Under the pieces are notes generated by a model that made no database searches, was not told the origin of the DNA, and saw only the letters and a list, made by a program, of their open reading frames with translations. A stretch of 20,768 nucleotides of DNA from an uncultured Akkermansia sp. GTDB lineage: Bacteria; Verrucomicrobiota; Verrucomicrobiia; Verrucomicrobiales; Akkermansiaceae. Positions 1-7,798 of the stretch are shown here, piece after piece; position 1 is the stretch's first letter; each line of letters starts with the position of its first letter. Both the position numbers and the translations under genes were made by a program. The DNA lies in assembly GCA_900766865.1 (NCBI GenBank), contig CAAFXA010000221.1, positions 1 through 20,768 of the forward strand, given 5' to 3'.

Positions 1-95
1 AATTACGTTATTGTGGCAGCTAAGATTCATCAGCAAATCTGAAAAAGAGCCGCCAGCAACACCCTCGCAGACGGGAGAATACGGCCTTTGTCCAT

Positions 96-734
96 TCAGC
101 GTTTCCCGACATGAGGCGCCCGCTCCTTTTCCGGCAAGGAAACAATCTGGGGGGCCATACGTTTCAACCGGAGCATCAGGGGCACCCCTGTTGCGATGGC
201 GAGGATTTTACAGATTTCGCACGGTACCACCAGAAGCGGCGACAGAAAAAGCAGCACCAGCAACACCAGCAGCATATGCAGCCCCAGCAGCAACTTCCAC
301 CTGAACGGAGCCGCCGCCATGTTGCCCAGATTCAGAAGAATGGAAAAAAACAGCAGCCCCCACAGCAAGAAAGGTATCTCCCCCTGGCGCACCAGCAGCG
401 GCTGAATACTGAAAAAGGAATAAAGACCGCACACCAGCATGAGCAGGCAGAGGAAGAGACTGAAGCAAAGCACAAAACGCGTTAATGCCAGGCCCCGGCC
501 AGCCAGCAATACCTCATGGCTCCAGAGCAACAGCAGTGCCAGCAAGCACAGATAAAGCATGAAGTTGATATTCGAGCATACCACCAGGCAGCTCCCCAGA
601 CCATTTAACCCAAGGCAGAATAACAACACACCCACTATGCCCATTCCGGTGGAAATCAACACAGCCCCACTGATTTTTGCCAGATGACTTACCAGACGCC
701 TCACAACGGGGAAAATAAGCCATTCTTCACTCAT
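96..734 (-). CDS. polytopic inner-membrane protein of unknown function
   Basis: I do not recognise this 212-residue protein. It is extremely Leu/Phe-rich, with five or six probable membrane segments at about residues 22–44, 55–76, 84–107, 119–140, 146–172 and perhaps 174–190, and a short basic C-terminal tail (PEKERAPHVGKR). There is no signal peptide, catalytic motif or soluble domain. The ATG overlaps the end of prmC by 8 nt (ATGAGTGA on the minus strand), which implies translational coupling and makes it the third gene of a prfA–prmC operon. The overlapping open frames on the plus strand are rich in Gln and His, as expected for the antisense of Leu codons, and were discarded. Membrane localisation is well supported; function is open. 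Confidence 0.72.
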   Translation of the reverse strand: MSEEWLIFPVVRRLVSHLAKISGAVLISTGMGIVGVLLFCLGLNGLGSCLVVCSNINFMLYLCLLALLLLWSHEVLLAGRGLALTRFVLCFSLFLCLLMLVCGLYSFFSIQPLLVRQGEIPFLLWGLLFFSILLNLGNMAAAPFRWKLLLGLHMLLVLLVLLFLSPLLVVPCEICKILAIATGVPLMLRLKRMAPQIVSLPEKERAPHVGKR

Positions 735-1644
735 CGGCTGTGGCAGTCTCCGGTTCTGCGGTCTCGGGCATGAAATCTGAGGCAGCGTAGCCCATAGGGA
801 AACGTGCTTTCCCGCTCATATCCTTCAACACACGGGTATTTGTATAGCCCAGTTCCTGCATGATGGCGCGGGTTGCATCCCCCTGATCGTGCCCCACCTC
901 CAGCATCACAAGACAGTCCGGCGCGAGATGCGGGCGAGCCTCCTCCAGAAAACGGCGCACAACATCCAATCCGTCCGGACCACCATACAAAGCAGTAGCG
1001 GGGTCATGCGTTACCTCTGCAGCTACCTGTTCTCCATCCGGCACATATGGTAAATTGGCCAAGACAAGCTGGAAACCTGTCGGCGGCACCACTGCGTTAT
1101 TTTCATCCGGTTGCCAGGCTGCAAAAAGGTCGCTGCGATAGGTGCGAACTTTGGCACCGAGCGCCGTGGCATTTTCCAGAGTGAGGGAGAGCGCAGCCTC
1201 CGAGATATCCACCATCACCACCTCCGGATGAAACTTTGCCAGTTCCAAAGCCAGAGTAACGCCGATAATCCCGGAGCCACAGCCCATATCCAGCATGCGA
1301 AGGCCCTCTTTACGAGGTACCATACTGAGCGCCATTTCCACAAGCTCCTCCGTTTCCGGGCGAGGAATGAGGGCACGGGCGTCTGTCCGAAACTCACGGC
1401 GGTAGAATTCCGTGCTGCCAAGCAAATGTTGCAGAGGCACCCCTTTACCACGCTCTCGCAGCATCTCTCGCAGAGGGGCAAGCTGCTCCTCACTCAACGG
1501 GTCCTCGTAGTGCAGATACAGCCAGGTCTTGTTTTTCCCCAACACATGTACCAGCAGACTCTGCATGGAATGGCGGGCGCCCTCCACCCCCCGAGCTTCC
1601 AGGTATGCCGTGCCACTTGTCAGAATGTCCTGTATGGTTTTCAT
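727..1644 (-). CDS. prmC: peptide chain release factor N5-glutamine methyltransferase PrmC
   Basis: SAM-dependent methylase that modifies the Gln of the GGQ motif in class I release factors, in the cytoplasm. The 305 residues show the usual N-terminal helical substrate-binding domain (about 1–85), the IPRPETEELV block (93–102), the SAM-binding loop MLDMGCGSGIIG (117–128), an acidic residue in VVMVDIS (142–148), and the catalytic loop at 197–200. That loop reads NLPY instead of the usual NPPY; Asn and Tyr are kept. The length is somewhat above the usual 275–290, from a Glu/Thr-rich C-terminal tail after residue 290. It starts 12 nt after the prfA stop, so enzyme and substrate are co-transcribed. 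No Shine-Dalgarno sequence is visible before the ATG. The family assignment is secure. Confidence 0.95.
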   Translation of the reverse strand: MKTIQDILTSGTAYLEARGVEGARHSMQSLLVHVLGKNKTWLYLHYEDPLSEEQLAPLREMLRERGKGVPLQHLLGSTEFYRREFRTDARALIPRPETEELVEMALSMVPRKEGLRMLDMGCGSGIIGVTLALELAKFHPEVVMVDISEAALSLTLENATALGAKVRTYRSDLFAAWQPDENNAVVPPTGFQLVLANLPYVPDGEQVAAEVTHDPATALYGGPDGLDVVRRFLEEARPHLAPDCLVMLEVGHDQGDATRAIMQELGYTNTRVLKDMSGKARFPMGYAASDFMPETAEPETATADE

Positions 1645-1656
1645 GGTATTGCGGGT

Positions 1657-2730
1657 TTATTTCAATTCGTCCATGCGTTCCTGCATTTCCGCATGTTGCA
1701 TGTGGGAGATAATATCATCCAACGCACCACTGTTCACCACAATGTCCAGATTGTAGGCAGTGTAACCAATGCGGTGGTCGGTGAAGCGATTCTGAGGAAA
1801 GTTGTAGGTGCGGATTTTTTCCTCTCTGCCACCGGAACCAATAAGGGCTCGGCGCTGGGCAGAGTAGTTCTGCTGGGCCTCACGCTGCTTCATTTCGAAG
1901 AGACGGGCACGGAGAATGCGCAGGCCGGTTTCCTTGTTTTTAAGCTGGGAACGCCCATCCTCACAACGCACCATAATGCCTGTGGGCAGGTGGAAAATCT
2001 GCACTGCGGATTCCGTGCGGTTCACATGCTGACCACCAGCGCCCCCCGCGCGACAGGTTTCGATGCGCAGGTCCTCCGAGCGAATTTCCACGTCCACATC
2101 CTCCGCTTCCGGCAGCACAGCCACAGTGGCAGTGGATGTATGAATGCGGCCCTGGGTTTCCGTGGCAGGCACGCGCTGCACGCGATGCACACCGCTCTCG
2201 TATTTGAGGAAGCGGAACACCTCTTCACCACTGATGCGAGCGGTCACTTCTTTAAAGCCACCAATATCATTCGGGCTGGCATCCAGCACCTCAATGCGCC
2301 AGCCACGGCTTTCCGCATACCGCTGGTACATGCCCAGCAAGTTGCCGGCAAAGAGAGCAGCCTCATCCCCGCCGGTACCGGCACGAATTTCCACAATGGC
2401 ATCGCGGTCTTCCGTCACATCCCGCGGCAGCAGACTGTACTGCACCGTTTCTTCCAGCCGGGCAATGCGCGGGCCGAGCTCTTCGAGCTCCATCGCAGCC
2501 ATTTCTGCCATTTCTGCATCCTCTCCGGCAGCAAGTTCCGTTGCCTCCTCCCGGTGCTGAAGCGCAGCGCAAAGCTCCTCCCAACTGCGCAGCAACTCCT
2601 GCGTACGGCGGTGCTCGCGCATAATTTCCTCTGCGCGGGGTCGGTCATCGAACAAATCCGGCGCAGAAATCGCAGCTTCCAGCTCGACCAGGCGCGCGCG
2701 GCGTTTTTCTATCAGCGGTGCGTAATCCAT
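1657..2730 (-). CDS. prfA: peptide chain release factor 1 (RF1)
   Basis: Class I release factor that reads UAA and UAG stop codons and triggers peptide release on the ribosome. At 357 residues it has the normal RF1 length. It carries the RF1-specific codon-recognition tripeptide PAT (188–190, in [17 protein letters not shown]) rather than the SPF of RF2, and the catalytic GGQ at 232–234 ([17 protein letters not shown]). The frame is open 32 codons further upstream, but homology begins at [10 protein letters not shown] and a promoter lies just before that ATG, so I chose 2730. First gene of prfA–prmC–membrane protein. The leader appears to be only about 5 nt. Nothing in the protein suggests loss of function. 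Confidence 0.97.
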   Translation of the reverse strand: MDYAPLIEKRRARLVELEAAISAPDLFDDRPRAEEIMREHRRTQELLRSWEELCAALQHREEATELAAGEDAEMAEMAAMELEELGPRIARLEETVQYSLLPRDVTEDRDAIVEIRAGTGGDEAALFAGNLLGMYQRYAESRGWRIEVLDASPNDIGGFKEVTARISGEEVFRFLKYESGVHRVQRVPATETQGRIHTSTATVAVLPEAEDVDVEIRSEDLRIETCRAGGAGGQHVNRTESAVQIFHLPTGIMVRCEDGRSQLKNKETGLRILRARLFEMKQREAQQNYSAQRRALIGSGGREEKIRTYNFPQNRFTDHRIGYTAYNLDIVVNSGALDDIISHMQHAEMQERMDELK

Positions 2731-2741
2731 TGTATGCCCCC

Positions 2742-2770
2742 ATTCTAGCCCGATTTTCCCCACCCCGCAA
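2742..2770 (-). promoter_or_regulatory. sigma70-type promoter of prfA with very short leader
   Basis: On the minus strand a TTGCGG box (2770–2765) and a TAGAAT box (2747–2742) are separated by 17 nt. Transcription should begin near 2735, giving a leader of about 5 nt before the ATG at 2730. No Shine-Dalgarno sequence fits in that space. Confidence 0.6.
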
Positions 2771-2800
2771 GTCCAAAATGCGTACGCTTCCCCGGAAGGA

Positions 2801-2818
2801 AGCCCAGCCCCATGGGCT
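2801..2818. repeat. short inverted repeat between recombinase and prfA
   Basis: AGCCCA (2801–2806) and TGGGCT (2813–2818) can pair across 6 nt, just beyond the stop codon of the recombinase gene (2823). A small CTTCC/GGAAG repeat lies next to it. No T-run follows on either strand, so this is at best a weak terminator; it could also be chance in GC-rich sequence. Confidence 0.3.
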
Positions 2819-2822
2819 GACC

Positions 2823-3833
2823 TCATTCCATTTTGAAAAAAGTCTGAGCCGACACCGAGCTGAGATTTCGCAGGTTGAGGTAGCGTGTTCGCAACAGCGT
2901 GGAGTCTCTGTGGCCCATTTCTTCCTGCAACAAGTACAGATTATGAAAGTATTTGAGGTGATAACTGGCAAAAGAGTGTCGCATGGCATCCCTCTGCCAT
3001 TGCCGCAACCCAGCGCGACGCCGCAGATTAGCCCACTGCCGCATCCAGTTTCGTGGGGCAATGTACTCATTGGGCGGTCGATGCACAGTACGCAGCTTGC
3101 GGGCACCCCCACGCAATGGCACGGCTCTGGCTCCACCGGTCTTACTGGCACGGCCATCGATGTAGACGCAGTTCTCCCGGCGGTCTATATCCCGCCATCG
3201 CAGACGTTGTACTTCGCCGGGGCGTATTCCGCACCACAGCATCAGACGCACAGCAGCATCCATATTCTGCAACTCCTGCTCTTCTGTAGCTTTCAGTAAT
3301 GCCCGGATATCTTTCAACGCCAGCACATACACCGGGTCCTCATGTATCGGACGGGGGTCAATTCCATCCACCGGGTTATATTCACAATACCCCTGCCTTA
3401 CCCCATACGCAAAAATACTGTGCAGTATGATGCGCGCTTTGCTGAATATGTGTGCGCTCCGGCCAAAATAGCGGTTAAGCAATTCCCTGCAATCGGAACG
3501 ACTTATGCTCCGGATATCTCGCTCTCCCCATGCAGAAAAACGCAATATGCGGGAAGAATAAGAACGCAAATCACTCAGCGTGCTCGGACGTCGATGCCGC
3601 CTCGTGGCCAGACTATCCCGCAGTACGCAGCCGAATGTCTCACTTTCAACACACACCGGACGCCGAGGCACCGGCTTCCCCGGATATGATGAGGAGACAT
3701 CTCCCAACAACGACACCTTTCCTGTCTTGGCAATAGTCCGGAGAAACTCCAGAAAAAGAGAATACAGAACTTGCTTATCCTGTTCGATGGTGCAGTTATC
3801 CGCTTCTGAATTGGTAGTAGTAGTCGTAAGCAT
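2823..3833 (-). CDS. tyrosine recombinase / phage-type integrase, orphan
   Basis: Site-specific DNA recombinase of the XerC/D–integrase family, 336 residues and apparently intact. An N-terminal SAM-like core-binding domain spans about 65–160 and the catalytic domain about 170–325. Catalytic residues visible: Arg204 ([13 protein letters not shown]), Lys231 ([14 protein letters not shown]), Arg285 with His286 ([12 protein letters not shown]), His308 ([15 protein letters not shown]) and the nucleophile Tyr318. The first His of the usual HxxR box is Asp282. An AAAGG Shine-Dalgarno-like run sits 6 nt before the ATG, unlike most genes here, and an in-frame stop lies just upstream. The sequence before it is AT-rich. 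No excisionase, phage or transposon genes are adjacent, so it is either a relic of a mobile element or a stand-alone recombinase; its target site is not visible. Confidence 0.88.
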   Translation of the reverse strand: MLTTTTTNSEADNCTIEQDKQVLYSLFLEFLRTIAKTGKVSLLGDVSSSYPGKPVPRRPVCVESETFGCVLRDSLATRRHRRPSTLSDLRSYSSRILRFSAWGERDIRSISRSDCRELLNRYFGRSAHIFSKARIILHSIFAYGVRQGYCEYNPVDGIDPRPIHEDPVYVLALKDIRALLKATEEQELQNMDAAVRLMLWCGIRPGEVQRLRWRDIDRRENCVYIDGRASKTGGARAVPLRGGARKLRTVHRPPNEYIAPRNWMRQWANLRRRAGLRQWQRDAMRHSFASYHLKYFHNLYLLQEEMGHRDSTLLRTRYLNLRNLSSVSAQTFFKME

Positions 3834-4061
3834 AGTAACCTTTTACCACTTTTTAAAATTTCTGCAAATGTTATTATGGTTATCGGAGCAAAACGCCCCT
3901 CCTCCCACGGATTAGCTGCAGAGCCCATCGTTGGACGGACTGGCCATAACAAAGCAAGTGGCCTGCTCCTCCAGCATGAGGGAGACACCGGCGCCCGGCA
4001 GCAGTAAGCGAAGACCTTGAACGCGTCACTTGACAGAGGGTCTATAATAGAAGCAGCAACA
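3834..4061. other. intergenic region between recombinase and cysK
   Basis: This 228-nt divergent spacer holds an AT-rich part (3834–3880) before the recombinase gene and a GC-rich part before cysK. Small inverted repeats are present (GGCCA 3942–3946 with TGGCC 3959–3963; CTGCT 3963–3967 with AGCAG near 4001–4005). A minus-strand frame is open from 4025 to a TAA at 3914–3912 but has no good start codon. I see no TPP or SAM riboswitch and no convincing attachment site. Confidence 0.4.
4043..4048 (+). promoter_or_regulatory. -10 box of the cysK–thiE–thiM operon
   Basis: A perfect TATAAT lies 13 nt before the cysK ATG, predicting a leader of roughly 7 nt. A perfect TTGACA is present at 4030–4035 but only 7 nt away, too close to pair with it. 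The best-placed alternative, TTGAAC at 4017–4022, has a 20-nt spacer. The -10 is convincing; the -35 is not settled. Confidence 0.45.
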
Positions 4062-4988
4062 ATGAAAATATCCACATCCATACAAGAACTCATCGGCGGC
4101 ACACCTCTGCTGGAGCCGGTGAATTACAACCGGCAGCACGGACTGAAGGCGCGTCTGCTGGTGAAGCTGGAGTATCTCAACCCGTCCGGCTCGGTAAAGG
4201 ACAGAGCGGCACGCGCCATCATCTGCGATGCCGAGGCACGCGGGCGGCTGAAGCCGGGCGGAACCATCATTGAACCGACAAGTGGCAACACGGGCATCGG
4301 CCTGGCAGCGCTGGCTGCGGCAAAGGGGTATCGCGCGGTGATGGTGATGCCGGAGAGCATGAGTGTGGAGCGTCGTAACATACTGAAAGCCTACGGCGCA
4401 GAGATTGTACTAACCCCGGCGGCCGAGGGCATGGCAGGCTCTCTTCGCAAGGCAGAGGAGCTGCGGGAGAGCATCCCCGGAGCAATCATAGCCGGACAAT
4501 TCGAAAACCAGGCCAACGCCACAGCCCACTTCCGTACCACCGGCCCGGAAATCTGGGAGGACACCAACGGGCAAGTGGATGCGCTGGTGGCCGGCATCGG
4601 CACAGGTGGCACCATAACCGGAACAGGCCGCTACCTGAAAGAAAAGAAACACGGGCTGCGCGTCATTGGAGTAGAACCGGCGGCATCCCCATTACTGAGC
4701 GGAGGCGAACCCGGGCCACACGCCATCCAGGGCATAGGTGCCAATTTTGTACCGCCGGTGCTGGATATGAGTGTGTGCGATGAAATTATCCCCGTGGACA
4801 ATGAGGCTCCCTTTACAGCAGCCAGGGAGCTGGCTCGGACGGACGGCATTCTGGTTGGCATCTCCTCCGGCGCAGCACTGCACGCCGCAACACAGATAGC
4901 CCGGCGCTGCGACATGGCAGGCAAGACAGTAGTCGTAATTCTGCCGGACAGTGCAGACCGCTATTATTCCACCCCTCTATTCGGTTGA
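4062..4988 (+). CDS. cysK: cysteine synthase A (O-acetylserine sulfhydrylase)
   Basis: PLP enzyme that makes cysteine from O-acetylserine and sulfide in the cytoplasm. The 308 residues match CysK length. Visible motifs: the PLP lysine Lys46 in NPSGSVKDRAA, the substrate loop TSGNTG (73–78), the phosphate-binding GTGGT (180–184), the PLP-ring-contacting serine region GISSGAA (266–272) and the C-terminal PDSADRYYSTPLF block, where the usual Gly of DSGERYLST is Ala. The frame is open 15 codons upstream, but homology begins at MKISTSIQEL and the TATAAT lies inside that extension, so I start at 4062. First gene of a compact operon; the thiE start codon follows the stop after a single base. A cystathionine beta-synthase alternative is unlikely given the short length. 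Confidence 0.95.
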   Translation: MKISTSIQELIGGTPLLEPVNYNRQHGLKARLLVKLEYLNPSGSVKDRAARAIICDAEARGRLKPGGTIIEPTSGNTGIGLAALAAAKGYRAVMVMPESMSVERRNILKAYGAEIVLTPAAEGMAGSLRKAEELRESIPGAIIAGQFENQANATAHFRTTGPEIWEDTNGQVDALVAGIGTGGTITGTGRYLKEKKHGLRVIGVEPAASPLLSGGEPGPHAIQGIGANFVPPVLDMSVCDEIIPVDNEAPFTAARELARTDGILVGISSGAALHAATQIARRCDMAGKTVVVILPDSADRYYSTPLFG

Positions 4989-4989
4989 A

Positions 4990-5604
4990 ATGAATACAGC
5001 AAATTACCACCTTTATCTGGTGACAGACGAGTTAGAACGCTGCCGCCACGGCCTGCTGGAAACAGTAAAACGTGCCGTGGAGGGTGGGGTGAGCATAGTG
5101 CAGTACCGCAGCGAGAAGCTCAACCACGAACAGCAACGCGAACAGGTGCTGCCAGTACAGCGCTACCTTCGCAGCGTGGGGATACCTCTCATTATCAACG
5201 ACAATGTACAGCTAGCCGTAGAAATTGATGCCGATGGCATCCACATTGGGCAAAATGACATGCCAGTACCGGAAGCGCGTGCCCTCATAGGGCCGGACAA
5301 GATACTGGGGCTCACCGTTACCACCCCCGAACAGATGGCAGCCGTGGACACAGAGCTGGTGGACTACCTGGGCTGCGGGCCGGTGTTCCCCACCATCACA
5401 AAGGATGATGCGCCGCCGCCCATGGGAGTGGCAGGCTGGAGCGAGCTGGCGAGGATGAGCCCACTGCCCGTAGTCGCTATCGGAGGTCTTAACCGCGAGC
5501 GAACGGCCGCCATCCGCGCCACTGGTCTGGCTGCGGGTGTGGCCGTAGTGTCTGCCATCTGCGCAGCCGAAAACCCAACCCTGGCCGCAAAGGAATTATT
5601 ATGA
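4990..5604 (+). CDS. thiE: thiamine-phosphate synthase ThiE
   Basis: Joins HMP pyrophosphate to hydroxyethylthiazole phosphate to give thiamine monophosphate. It is a 204-residue TIM barrel. Family blocks seen: LYLVTDE (8–14), VQYR (37–40; usually VQLR), IINDNVQLA (68–76), ADGIHIGQNDMP (81–92), DYLGCGPVFPTITK (125–138) and VVAIGGLN (161–168). In the GLTVTT block (107–112) Thr takes the place of the usual Ser. The frame extends 13 codons upstream into cysK, but MNTANYHLYL is the homologous start and begins one base after the cysK TGA. It overlaps thiM by 4 nt (ATGA). Single-domain; no fusion to ThiD. Confidence 0.95.
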   Translation: MNTANYHLYLVTDELERCRHGLLETVKRAVEGGVSIVQYRSEKLNHEQQREQVLPVQRYLRSVGIPLIINDNVQLAVEIDADGIHIGQNDMPVPEARALIGPDKILGLTVTTPEQMAAVDTELVDYLGCGPVFPTITKDDAPPPMGVAGWSELARMSPLPVVAIGGLNRERTAAIRATGLAAGVAVVSAICAAENPTLAAKELL

Positions 5605-6401
5605 ATACCCCCGGAGAAATTGCCGCCGCCATCCTGAGCACACTGCGGGAACGCAGGCCGCTCATCCTCAACCTCACCAACAACGTTGTGCAAAGCATCA
5701 CGGCCAACATGCTGCTGGCCGTGGGAGGCGTGCCGGTCATGCTCACCGAAGAGAGCGAAATCCACGATTTGTTGCACAGTTGTGCCAACGGCATGCTGGT
5801 GAATGTGGGCACCCTGAATCACCAGCAGGCACAGACCATGCGCGCAGCCGTACAGGATGCCCGGGCAGCAGGTATTCCCTGGGTACTGGACCCTGTGGCA
5901 GTGGGGCTGCTGAAGTTCCGCTCCAATTTCTGCCGCGAATTGCTGCAAACACCGCCAGCCATGATACGCGGTAATGCTTCGGAGATTATTGCCCTGGCCG
6001 GGGTAGAAGGAGCACTGTGCCGTGGAGTGGAAAGCGGGGAAGAAAGCGAAGCTGCCATAGCTGCTGCCCAGGCACTGGCCCTCAGCACAGGGGCAGCCGT
6101 GCTCGTTACCGGTGAGACAGACTACGCCACCGATGGCACCACCACCATCTCCTGCCCCCATGGTGCAGAAATTATGACGCGTGTCACAGGTGTGGGCTGT
6201 GCGATGGGAGCCCTCGCGGCAGCCTGCGTAGCAAGCGCGGCCACACATCTTCAGGCAGCCGTGGCAACAGCCTACATTCTCGGCATTGCCGGAGAGAAAG
6301 CCGCGGCCTGCGCCCCCCTGCCCGGCAGCTTTGCCGTACGCCTTCTGGACGAACTGGCAGCCCTCACACCGGAAGATATCATATCTGCGGCAGGAAAATA
6401 A
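5601..6401 (+). CDS. thiM: hydroxyethylthiazole kinase ThiM
   Basis: ATP-dependent kinase of the thiamine salvage pathway that phosphorylates 4-methyl-5-(2-hydroxyethyl)thiazole, producing a substrate of ThiE. The 266 residues carry LTNNVVQSITANMLLA (25–40), the strongly conserved PWVLDPVAVG (93–102) and IRGNASEI (122–129), TGETDYATDG (170–179) and VTGVGC (195–200) with the catalytic Cys200. The start ATG overlaps the thiE stop (ATGA) and has an AAAGGA Shine-Dalgarno-like run 6 nt upstream, one of the few in this window. ThiD, ThiG and ThiC are not nearby, so the operon by itself supports salvage of the thiazole half only. Confidence 0.95.
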   Translation: MNTPGEIAAAILSTLRERRPLILNLTNNVVQSITANMLLAVGGVPVMLTEESEIHDLLHSCANGMLVNVGTLNHQQAQTMRAAVQDARAAGIPWVLDPVAVGLLKFRSNFCRELLQTPPAMIRGNASEIIALAGVEGALCRGVESGEESEAAIAAAQALALSTGAAVLVTGETDYATDGTTTISCPHGAEIMTRVTGVGCAMGALAAACVASAATHLQAAVATAYILGIAGEKAAACAPLPGSFAVRLLDELAALTPEDIISAAGK

Positions 6402-6479
6402 GACCGGAGAGTGCCGGAAAACAGATGCCGCCAGCGTAGTCTATCCCGCAGTTTTGCTCACTTCCACAGCATTTTAAGC

Positions 6480-6510
6480 TTGACTAAAATACACAAGACT
6501 GTAGTATATA
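6480..6510 (+). promoter_or_regulatory. probable promoter of DUF1015–serA
   Basis: TTGACT (6480–6485) is followed after 16 nt by TAGTAT (6502–6507), or after 19 nt by TATATA (6505–6510). The region is the most AT-rich stretch between thiM and the next gene. A CATAAT at 6524–6529, 7 nt before the ATG, is a competing -10 without a -35. Confidence 0.4.
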
Positions 6511-6536
6511 GATAACATTTTCCCATAATATACGAC

Positions 6537-7778
6537 ATGGCAACAATACGCCCCTTCGCCGCTGTGCGACCGCCCCGAGAATACGCTGAGCAGGTTTCCA
6601 GCCTGCCCTACGATGTGATGAATCATCAAGAAGCCTGCGCCATGGCCGCCGGCAACGCTTCCTCCTTCCTGCACATCTGCCGTGCAGACATTGACACCAG
6701 TGAAGAAGAGATTCACGACACCATCACTTACGAAAAAAGCCGCGACAACCTCCGGGACTTCCTGCAGAAGGGCTTTCTGCAGCGCGATCCGGCGCCATAC
6801 TATTACATCTACCGCCAGATGATGTGGGGACGAGTGCAGACAGGCATTGTGGGTTGTGCCAGTGTGGATGAATACCTCAACAACACCATCCTGAAGCACG
6901 AACTGACCCGCAAAGAAAAGGAGCTGGACCGCATTAACCACTTTGATACCTGTTCCTGCCAGACGGAGCCTGTATTCCTGGCCTACCGCAAGCACGAGGG
7001 CATTTCCACCGCTATCCGCGAATGGATTAAGTTCCACAAGCCGGAATACGAGTTCACCAGCGAGGACGGCGTTACCCACATACTCTGGCCTGTAACAGAT
7101 GCCGAGGTTATCAACACCATCCGCAAGGGTTTTGAAGAAGTACCCACCCTCTACATTGCAGATGGTCACCACCGCACAGCCAGCAGCGCCGCCGTGAGCG
7201 CCAAACGCCGAGAAGCCCACCCGGACTACACAGGAAATGAGGAGTTTAACTACCTGATGGCAGTTACCTTCTGCGATGAAGACCTCTTCATTATGGACTA
7301 TAATCGAGTGGTGAGCGACCTCAATGGCATGACGCCCGAGCAATACCTGACCTCCATCTCCGACAAGTTCACCGTAGCCCCCGCCCCGGTGGGTGCCCCC
7401 TATGCCCCGCGCCATAAGCACGAGTTCGGCATGTGCCTGGGCGGCACTTGGTATAGCATCACGGCCAAGGATGGCAGCTTCGATGCCACCCATCCCATCG
7501 AGAGCCTGGATTGCGCCATTCTGCAGGCTAACCTGCTGGCACCTGTGCTCGGTATTGATGACCCGCGCACCAGCGAACGCATTGACTTTGTGGGCGGCAT
7601 CCGCGGCCTGCAGGAGCTGGAGGAACGCACTGGCAACGGCGTGGCCTTCTCCCTTTATCCCGTCACCATGGCAGACCTGTTCCATGTGGCAGACAGCGGC
7701 GAAATCATGCCGCCCAAGTCCACCTGGTTTGAGCCCAAACTTCGCTCCGGCCTCTTCCTGCACGAGATTGAACGTTAA
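6537..7778 (+). CDS. DUF1015 family protein, serine-biosynthesis-associated
   Basis: The 413 residues match the uncharacterised DUF1015 family. Its landmarks are present: SLPYDVM (22–28), SSFLHICR (42–49), KHELTRKEKELDR (120–132) and the hallmark ADGHHRTA (208–215). It is soluble and has no signal peptide. The biochemical role is not established as far as I know. The DGHHR box, with Asp and paired His, looks like a metal- or phosphate-handling site and resembles the motif style of ParB/sulfiredoxin-fold free serine kinases; that resemblance is my inference. It lies 20 nt upstream of serA in the same direction with its own promoter, and DUF1015 genes are often next to serA or serC in other bacteria, so a step in phosphoserine metabolism is the natural guess. 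No Shine-Dalgarno site is seen. Confidence 0.85.
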   Translation: MATIRPFAAVRPPREYAEQVSSLPYDVMNHQEACAMAAGNASSFLHICRADIDTSEEEIHDTITYEKSRDNLRDFLQKGFLQRDPAPYYYIYRQMMWGRVQTGIVGCASVDEYLNNTILKHELTRKEKELDRINHFDTCSCQTEPVFLAYRKHEGISTAIREWIKFHKPEYEFTSEDGVTHILWPVTDAEVINTIRKGFEEVPTLYIADGHHRTASSAAVSAKRREAHPDYTGNEEFNYLMAVTFCDEDLFIMDYNRVVSDLNGMTPEQYLTSISDKFTVAPAPVGAPYAPRHKHEFGMCLGGTWYSITAKDGSFDATHPIESLDCAILQANLLAPVLGIDDPRTSERIDFVGGIRGLQELEERTGNGVAFSLYPVTMADLFHVADSGEIMPPKSTWFEPKLRSGLFLHEIER

Positions 7779-7798
7779 CACATTTTACTAAAATCGAC

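Noticed and set aside
1..95. Short frame on the minus strand beginning right after the membrane-protein stop (TGAATG), and an ATG frame running off the window edge
   Set aside because: The first is 21 codons with no support; the second has only ten codons in the window and no start signal.
1111..2748. 545-codon open frame on the plus strand opposite prmC and prfA
   Set aside because: It is fully antisense to two genes with clear motifs, crosses their boundary, is His/Gln-rich and has no recognisable domain; long antisense frames are common in GC-rich DNA.
4030..4048. TTGACA plus TATAAT read as a complete promoter
   Set aside because: The spacer is only 7 nt, far below the 16–18 nt needed.
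3834..4061. TPP riboswitch upstream of cysK–thiE–thiM
   Set aside because: I looked for the CTGAGA and GCGTAGGGA-type core elements and did not find them; the TATAAT also leaves only about 7 nt of leader.
2731..4061. Prophage or integrative element boundaries around the recombinase
   Set aside because: No direct repeats, tRNA gene or other mobile genes were found on either side; only the recombinase itself is supported.
3575..4102. 175-codon minus-strand frame overlapping the recombinase start and the cysK start
   Set aside because: It uses a different frame from the recombinase, crosses the cysK start region and has a Cys/Pro/Ser-rich composition without motifs.
6474..7781. 435-codon minus-strand frame opposite the DUF1015 gene
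   Set aside because: It mirrors the codon pattern of the real gene almost end to end and shows no family motif.
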